Positions 5,895 to 10,161 of a stretch of DNA of 10,161 bases are shown here, piece by piece (the stretch's first letter is position 1; every line of letters starts with the position of its first letter). The translations under genes and the position numbers were made by a program. The stretch covers positions 1 to 10,161 of the forward strand of contig JADFNR010000121.1 of NCBI GenBank assembly GCA_022563275.1, given 5' to 3'. The notes beneath the pieces were generated by a model that searched no databases, was not told where the DNA came from, and saw nothing but the letters and a program-made list of their open reading frames with translations. The DNA is from Chloroflexota bacterium. GTDB taxonomy: Bacteria; Chloroflexota; Dehalococcoidia; UBA3495.

Positions 5895-6779
5895 GTGCTG
5901 CTGGGCAGCGCCACGGTCCGTGCGCCCGGCGTCTGTGGTGAACTGGCCCAGGGCGTGATGGACGGGGTCCACTTCCTGGTCACCTGCCCGGTGGACTTCT
6001 ACTCCAGGGTCAAAGTCGATATCTATTCCGGTGGCCCCGGCGTTGAAGCGCCCGAGGATTGTGATAAAGCCGCCGCCGCCGTTCGCCGCACGCTTTCGCA
6101 TCTGAAAAACAGCAAGGTCCTCGCCCGGCTGACCATCAACAACCCCATTCCCCGGGGCAAGGGCATGGCCAGCAGCAGCGCCGATCTGGCCGCGGCCATC
6201 GCCGCCACCGGCCTGGCTCTGGGCCAAGAGCTAACGCCCGATCAGATCGCCCAGATCGCCCTGTCCATCGAGCCCACCGACGGCATCATGATCCCTGGAG
6301 TCGCCCTCTTCGACCACCGTGCCGGCAGCATCCGCGAGAGCCTGGGTCCGCCGCCTCCCATGGAGATCGTGGCCCTGGACCTGGGAGGCACCGTGGACAC
6401 CGTGCAATTCAACATGGTCGACCGCTTCCAGCGCTGGCAGGCCGTTGACGAACAGACCACGGAGGCCCTGCGCCTGCTGCGGCAGGGAATAGCCAACCAG
6501 GACCCGGCGCTGGTGGGCCAGGGCGCCAGCATCAGCGCCGAGGCCAGCCAGAACGTCCTCGCCAAGCCCCGGCTGGCCGAGGTTAAGGAGTTCGCGGAAT
6601 CGGTTGGCGCGGTGGGGATCAACGTTGGGCACAGCGGCACCATTATGGGCGTGCTCTTGGACGCCAGGGAACGGCGGGGCAAATCGACCTATCACAAGGC
6701 CAAGGAGGCCTTTCCAGACGCCCACGAGGTGTATCATTTCCGGCTGTTGGGCGGCGGTGTGCAGCGGGTGGACGTCTAA
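5895..6779 (+). CDS. pduX: L-threonine kinase, GHMP kinase family
   Basis: PduX phosphorylates L-threonine to L-threonine O-3-phosphate, which CobD then decarboxylates to (R)-1-aminopropan-2-ol phosphate, the linker between the corrin ring and the lower ligand. At 294 residues it fits the family. Landmarks are SATVRAPGVCGELAQG (5-20), the GHMP ATP-binding motif PIPRGKGMASSSADLAAA (84-101), IEPTDGIMIPGVALFDH (125-141), LDLGGTVDTVQFN and the C-terminal GINVGHSGTIMGVLLD. A TTG at 5835 would add 20 residues dominated by Asp, Glu and Ser, encoded by a GAA repeat; the GTG at 5895 is favoured by its ribosome site. The gene follows cobU on the same strand and its product feeds the same pathway. Other GHMP kinases (homoserine, mevalonate) lack the EPTDG and FDH segments seen here. 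Confidence 0.9.
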   Translation: MLLGSATVRAPGVCGELAQGVMDGVHFLVTCPVDFYSRVKVDIYSGGPGVEAPEDCDKAAAAVRRTLSHLKNSKVLARLTINNPIPRGKGMASSSADLAAAIAATGLALGQELTPDQIAQIALSIEPTDGIMIPGVALFDHRAGSIRESLGPPPPMEIVALDLGGTVDTVQFNMVDRFQRWQAVDEQTTEALRLLRQGIANQDPALVGQGASISAEASQNVLAKPRLAEVKEFAESVGAVGINVGHSGTIMGVLLDARERRGKSTYHKAKEAFPDAHEVYHFRLLGGGVQRVDV

Positions 6780-6806
6780 TCATCGAAAGATAAAAAAAGG
6801 ACCGTG

Positions 6807-7880
6807 ATGGCAGAATACAAAGTGGCGGTTATTCCCGGCGACGGGGTGGGCTTGGAAGTAATCGAGGAAGGCAGAAAGGCCCTCGAGGCCGTGGCCGGCG
6901 TGACCGGAGGGCTGAGCTTTAAGTTCACCGAGTTCCCCTGGGGGTCCGCATTCTACCGGGAGACCGGGAAACTCATGCCCGACGACGGCATCGAGACCCT
7001 GAAAGCTTTCGACACCATCTTGTTCGGCGCGGTGGGAGACCCTGATATTCCGGACCACATCACCCTGCACGGCCTGCTGCTGCCCATGCGGCGTAGTTTC
7101 GACCAGGGAGTGTGCATCCGGCCCGCCTACCTCCATCCGGGTGTGCAGTCGCCCCTGGCCGGAAAGAAAGCCGGCGACATCGACATGGTCATCTTCCGGG
7201 AGAACACCGAGGGCGAATACGCTCCGGTGGGCGGGCGGCTCTATCCCGGAACAATCCATGAAACGGTGATCCAGACCAATATATTCACCCGCCGGGGCAC
7301 CGAGCGCATCATCCGCGCCGCCTTCGAGTACTGCGTGAGCCGCAACAAGGGCAACAAGGTCACCTCGGTGACCAAGTCCAACGCCCAGGCCTTCGGCATG
7401 GTCTTCTGGGACGAGGTCTTCGTGGACGTGGCGGCCGACTTTCCTCAGATAAAGACCGAGTCATTGTTGGTGGACCGGGCCTGTATGGACTTCGTGCGCT
7501 GGCCTGAAGAATTCGACGTGGTGGTGGCCTCTAATCTGTTCGCCGACATCCTCTCGGACATCGCGGCGGTGGTGACCGGCAGCATGGGCCTGGCGCCCAG
7601 CGCCAACATCAACCCGGAGAAAATATATCCGTCCCTTTTCGAGCCGGTCCACGGCGCGGCCTTCGACATCATGGGCAAGGGCATCGCCAATCCCCTGGCG
7701 ACGGTCTCCGCGGTGGCCATGATGTTGGACCACCTGGGAGAACAGGAAGCCTCAGAAAGGGTGGACAAAGCCGTGGCCCGCTGCCTGGAGCAGCGCACTA
7801 TCCTGACCGCCGACCTGGGCGGCACGGCAACAACTTCAGAGATGGGAGACGAAGCGGCCCGGCTGATACGGGAGGGGTAG
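6807..7880 (+). CDS. Isocitrate/isopropylmalate dehydrogenase family protein, D-malate/tartrate dehydrogenase-like
   Basis: A 357-residue NAD- and metal-dependent beta-decarboxylating dehydrogenase. It resembles the DmlA/TtuC (D-malate/tartrate dehydrogenase) branch more than LeuB: FPWGSAFYRETGKLMPDDG (43-61), FGAVGDPDIPDHITLHGLLLPMRRSFDQ (73-100), RENTEGEYAPVGG (131-143), the catalytic-lysine segment TSVTKSN (Lys190), SNLFADILSD with metal-binding Asp247 and Asp251, and the cofactor loop SLFEPVHGAAFDI in place of the usual HGSAPDI. Substrate could be D-malate, tartrate, 3-isopropylmalate or a relative. The ATG at 6807 has AGGA five bases before it; a GTG three bases earlier is less well spaced. 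It begins 27 bases after pduX and is probably the last gene of the cobalamin operon, yet no step of that pathway is known to use this family. It converges on the DpnI homologue with about 30 bases between stops and no clear terminator. Confidence 0.88.
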   Translation: MAEYKVAVIPGDGVGLEVIEEGRKALEAVAGVTGGLSFKFTEFPWGSAFYRETGKLMPDDGIETLKAFDTILFGAVGDPDIPDHITLHGLLLPMRRSFDQGVCIRPAYLHPGVQSPLAGKKAGDIDMVIFRENTEGEYAPVGGRLYPGTIHETVIQTNIFTRRGTERIIRAAFEYCVSRNKGNKVTSVTKSNAQAFGMVFWDEVFVDVAADFPQIKTESLLVDRACMDFVRWPEEFDVVVASNLFADILSDIAAVVTGSMGLAPSANINPEKIYPSLFEPVHGAAFDIMGKGIANPLATVSAVAMMLDHLGEQEASERVDKAVARCLEQRTILTADLGGTATTSEMGDEAARLIREG

Positions 7881-7911
7881 GGGTGGCGGTATTGAGTTTG
7901 TCGATTGAGTG

Positions 7912-8697
7912 CTAGTCGATGATAAAATACCGGCCCCTTCCGAGGAATCTTAGTAATCCACCGTCACGCAAAACCTGCAATTGTTGGCGGATTTTAGCGT
8001 CTATGTTCAAGTTCTCGGGATGCAGATCGGTTAATCGGTCTCGCGATTCTGTGTAAAATTCTTGGAGCGTGAACTGATCAGCACCCGATCGTTGCTGGAG
8101 TTTCCTGATGCAGGAATGGACGTCGGCCGCCCACCCACCTTTTGCCCTTTTGTCTGCCCTAATAAACGAGAAACGCCTCCAATTCGCTCTAACTTGAACC
8201 GGGTCCAATTCTATCCCTTCAGAAACAACGAATATTCGGGCTTCGGATGGAAGATTACCCAATAAGATGTTGGATCCTACCCAACCGGCCCTTCTCGCGT
8301 TTGGTCCCAAAGGGTTTCGTTTTTGGATAACATTGGGGCTCATGAAATGGCCAGGGACAATGAATAAATTCGATATTGTCCATGTTTCGCGAGCATATTG
8401 AAGGAACACATAGTTTGGTGCTCTTCCTTCTGAAATTGCGCGCATTTTAGGCTCATATGCGGAATTTGGTGTTGAATTTCCGAACGAGCCGTTCTTGCTT
8501 TTTAACTGGTAGGTTTGTCCGCAACCCGGACAAGCGAAATCGATTACCGGAGTATTGGTGGTTTGCGCCAGAAGCTTATCTGAAGAACAGCCTAAGCAAA
8601 AAAGGTTTTCTTTGGCCCATTGTTCCGTGATGCGGCGTGCAGCCTGGCTATGACTTACATATCCCGCAGCAGCACTCGCGTCCATTTGAAGATGCAT
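7912..8697 (-). CDS. dpnI: DpnI-like methyl-directed restriction endonuclease with Glu-to-Gln change in the nuclease motif
   Basis: A 261-residue homologue of DpnI, which cuts GATC only when the adenine is N6-methylated. The layout matches DpnI. An N-terminal PD-(D/E)XK nuclease domain contains a four-cysteine zinc site (Cys34, Cys37, Cys56, Cys59), the motif residues Asp53 and Lys66 in DFACPGCGQTYQLKSKNG, and RNPLGPNARRAGWVGSNI (127-144). A C-terminal winged-helix domain ends in KIRQQLQVLRDGG and GRGRYFI. Numbering from the first ATG runs level with DpnI through Lys66, which supports that start even though no Shine-Dalgarno site is seen; Met5 is the alternative. DpnI has Glu64 between these two residues, here Gln64. 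Mrr-type nucleases naturally use Gln there, so activity is possible. No methyltransferase lies beside it, as expected for an enzyme that cuts methylated DNA. One sampled 60-base stretch (8161-8220) is 45% GC, against 70% in 8881-8940, suggesting transfer. Confidence 0.93.
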   Translation of the reverse strand: MHLQMDASAAAGYVSHSQAARRITEQWAKENLFCLGCSSDKLLAQTTNTPVIDFACPGCGQTYQLKSKNGSFGNSTPNSAYEPKMRAISEGRAPNYVFLQYARETWTISNLFIVPGHFMSPNVIQKRNPLGPNARRAGWVGSNILLGNLPSEARIFVVSEGIELDPVQVRANWRRFSFIRADKRAKGGWAADVHSCIRKLQQRSGADQFTLQEFYTESRDRLTDLHPENLNIDAKIRQQLQVLRDGGLLRFLGRGRYFIID

Positions 8698-8736
8698 TGG
8701 AAAATCTTTGTGCCGTTAAGAATCCACCTGAGCCCC

Positions 8737-9360
8737 CTAAGTCGACCCCAAAACCACGCTGACCATGCGTTTCTCCAGGGTCTGGCCTAGCTTAACCACC
8801 TGGTCCAGGCGGTCGTGGTCGCCCACGGCGCCGATGAATACCACTCCCAATAGGCGGCCCACCCGGAAGTCCACCACGGTGGAGGAGACCAGGCCGTCGA
8901 TGCCGCCCTGCAACACCCTGAGGCCCACCGCCTCGTCGAAGAAGCCCTTGGGGTCCAGACGCGTGGCGGACACCAATTGGTGACCCTGGCCCACGCTCTC
9001 GCCCACCCGCTCCTCAAAGTCCTTCAGAAAGATGTCGTGCATCCACGCATGGACCGAGTCCGGGGTGTCGAACAGGTGCACCACCGAGGCCGCCATGAAG
9101 TCGAACCCGTCGGCCATCGCCATGTTGGAGGTGGGCCCCAACTCCCGCATCACGCCTGTCACCCGGCCGGCCTTGGCAAAGCGCTCGGCAGTGCTGCCGT
9201 CGAACCCATTCTGGGCCAGGGTCTCGTTGTCCAGCGACCCTTCCCGGACCACCTGATGACCTCGGAACAATTCTGGGAACTCGGCCTTTTCCAGGACCAT
9301 TAGGTCCAGGGCGCCTTCGCCAACGCTGTAAGTCGCACGGTCGATCGAATTACTTGTCAA
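8737..9360 (-). CDS. Hypothetical protein, family not recognised
   Basis: A 207-residue soluble protein with no signal peptide, membrane segment or motif that I can name. It has a mixed alpha/beta character: GRVTGVMRELG (65-75), a middle stretch rich in His, Asp and Met (SVHAWMHDIFLKDFEERVGE), then VGLRVLQGG, SSTVVDFRVGRLLGVVFIGAVGDHD (159-183), which looks like two beta strands, and a final amphipathic helix ending in KRMVSVVLG. The hydrophobic VDFRVGRLLGVVFIG stretch resembles strands in PsbP-like or lipoprotein-type folds, but this is only a guess. The start is a TTG at 9360 with AGGAG six bases upstream; a more distal TTG at 9423 has no ribosome site. Codon use and GC content match the chromosome-like neighbours, unlike the DpnI gene that follows 39 bases downstream on the same strand. 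Confidence 0.75.
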   Translation of the reverse strand: MTSNSIDRATYSVGEGALDLMVLEKAEFPELFRGHQVVREGSLDNETLAQNGFDGSTAERFAKAGRVTGVMRELGPTSNMAMADGFDFMAASVVHLFDTPDSVHAWMHDIFLKDFEERVGESVGQGHQLVSATRLDPKGFFDEAVGLRVLQGGIDGLVSSTVVDFRVGRLLGVVFIGAVGDHDRLDQVVKLGQTLEKRMVSVVLGST

Positions 9361-9366
9361 TTCAGT

Positions 9367-9371
9367 CTCCT
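9367..9371 (-). promoter_or_regulatory. Ribosome binding site deciding a TTG start
   Basis: On the minus strand AGGAG lies six bases before TTG (9360-9358) in the frame of the hypothetical protein. No ATG or GTG with such a site is present near the N-terminus. Confidence 0.6.
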
Positions 9372-9382
9372 GTATTTTGGAC

Positions 9383-9467
9383 GTGCCTGTAGGGCGGGAG
9401 TTATTGGACGATTGAACAGGCAAACGATTTGCGGTTCGCCGACGGATTTCGCTTGTGCCGGTAGGGC
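9383..9467. repeat. Pair of 13-base direct repeats between two genes
   Basis: GTGCCTGTAGGGC (9383-9395) recurs as GTGCCGGTAGGGC (9455-9467), one mismatch, 72 bases apart. The second copy reaches into the stop codon of the beta-propeller gene. There is no long stem or T-run, so it is not a terminator, and no function is evident. Confidence 0.35.
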
Positions 9468-10161
9468 TAACCGCAGACCATGGGATAGACGTGCAGATAA
9501 CGGGAACTCTCTCCCGGAAGCATGCTCTTGGTCCAGTTACTGCCGCCGTCTGAGCTGCTGTAAACCTCTCCGCTGTAGGCCGCGCAGTAGATGTGTTCCG
9601 GCGCGGCGTTGTCGATGGCGATGGCCATCATGCGGCCTGGCACGGTTTCGCCCAGGTCCAGCCGGTCCCAGGTCTCGCCCACGTCGCGGCTGCGGAAGAG
9701 TGCGCCCTCCTGAACGGTGTCCGGAGGCGCGGCCCCGCCGCCGGCGCCGGCCGCCAGGTAGATGGTCTTGGGGTCGTCAGGCGCGACCAGCAGGTCGCGG
9801 CAATACGAACCGCCGGGAAACATCTCCTCCACCTGCACGTGCTCCCAGCGCGCGCCCTTGTCCCGGCTGCGGAACATGGCGGTCTGGGTGGCGATGTGCA
9901 CCGTGCCCGGCGAGGCGGCGCTGACCTCGACCTGATGCAGGTCCAAGGTGTTGTTTTTGATGTATGGGCCGTCGATCATCGAGACCCAGGTCTCGCCGCC
10001 GTCACGGCTGGCCAAGAGACCGCCGACTTCGATGGCGGCGTAGATGTCTTTGGGGTCGGAGGGGTCGAACGCCATGCCGATGACCCGCTTGGCGGTGGGG
10101 GGCATATAGGTCGTGATAAAGGGGTAGACCACCTGGCTGGTGTCCATCATCTTCCAGGTGT
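9467..10161 (-). CDS. Asp-box (BNR/sialidase-like) beta-propeller protein, N-terminus cut by window edge
   Basis: The C-terminal 230 residues of a beta-propeller protein; the frame is open to the right edge and the visible TWKMMDTSQ looks like the end of another repeat, so the ATG pair at 10150-10145 is probably not the true start. Four Asp-box motifs (S-x-D-x-G-x-x-W) are visible, each closing a propeller blade: ASRDGGETW, RSRDKGARW, RSRDVGETW and SSSDGGSNW. Between them are repeated phrases such as AFDPSDPKDIYAA and VAPDDPKTIYLAAG, typical of the photosystem-stability-factor/sortilin/sialidase-like propellers that are abundant in Chloroflexota. The final blade ends in YPMVCG. No catalytic residues of a true sialidase can be identified in this part, and many such proteins have no known enzymatic role. 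It lies upstream of the hypothetical protein on the same strand, about 106 bases away. Confidence 0.85.
   Translation of the reverse strand, partial: TWKMMDTSQVVYPFITTYMPPTAKRVIGMAFDPSDPKDIYAAIEVGGLLASRDGGETWVSMIDGPYIKNNTLDLHQVEVSAASPGTVHIATQTAMFRSRDKGARWEHVQVEEMFPGGSYCRDLLVAPDDPKTIYLAAGAGGGAAPPDTVQEGALFRSRDVGETWDRLDLGETVPGRMMAIAIDNAAPEHIYCAAYSGEVYSSSDGGSNWTKSMLPGESSRYLHVYPMVCG

Noticed and set aside
7881..7911. Bidirectional terminator between the dehydrogenase and DpnI genes
   Set aside because: Only short imperfect repeats (ATTGAGT twice) are present, with no GC-rich stem or T-run on either strand.
7912..8697. Complete restriction-modification or defence island
   Set aside because: Only the DpnI-like gene is present; neighbours are a hypothetical protein and metabolic genes, with no integrase, transposase or other defence gene.
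1..10161. CRISPR array, tRNA or rRNA genes, insertion sequences
   Set aside because: Reading both strands showed no regularly spaced repeats, no tRNA T-loop signature (GGTTCRANYCC) with an acceptor stem, and no transposase motifs.

Overview
The window is about 60% GC or higher by eye, with tightly packed bacterial genes, and looks like a fragment of a free-living, uncultivated bacterium. The mix of genes suggests a Chloroflexota lineage (Dehalococcoidia or SAR202-like): a CobC-CobQ-CobU-PduX cobalamin cluster, a DUF5679-type mini zinc ribbon, an SMP-30 lactonase, and an Asp-box beta-propeller. That assignment is inference from gene content; no rRNA or tRNA gene was found to confirm it.

Left part (1-2121, minus strand): a likely three-gene unit read right to left. 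It runs from a 99-residue carboxymuconolactone-decarboxylase-like protein, through a PLP fold-type IV aminotransferase, to an SMP-30/gluconolactonase-type protein cut by the left edge. The gaps are short and each gene has a Shine-Dalgarno site. The set suggests small-molecule catabolism, but no substrate can be named.

Middle (2122-3010): about 540 bases without a convincing gene lie between this unit and a 46-residue zinc-ribbon gene (DUF5679 type). The stretch is packed with inverted repeats and holds leftward terminator-like hairpins, two of them followed by T-runs. A candidate promoter for the left unit follows the last one. The zinc-ribbon gene has a near-consensus sigma-70 promoter (TTGACA, 17 bases, TAGAAT). 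Its upstream region, shared with the divergent cobC, carries a 13-base direct repeat around a dyad.

Centre (3011-7880, plus strand): an operon for the late steps of cobalamin synthesis. It contains cobC (alpha-ribazole phosphatase type), cobQ (adenosylcobyric acid synthase), cobU (bifunctional cobinamide kinase/guanylyltransferase) and pduX (L-threonine kinase, which feeds the aminopropanol arm). A decarboxylating dehydrogenase of the D-malate/tartrate/isopropylmalate family follows, 27 bases after pduX. CobD, CbiB, CobT and CobS, needed to complete the route, are not in the window.

Right part (7912-10161, minus strand): a lower-GC gene encoding a full-length DpnI homologue (a methyl-directed GATC endonuclease). 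It keeps the Asp and Lys of the nuclease motif but has Gln where DpnI has Glu. Next come an unrecognised 207-residue protein and the C-terminal part of an Asp-box (BNR) beta-propeller protein cut by the right edge. The DpnI homologue and the structured intergenic segment near 2390-2676 are the items most worth a second look.
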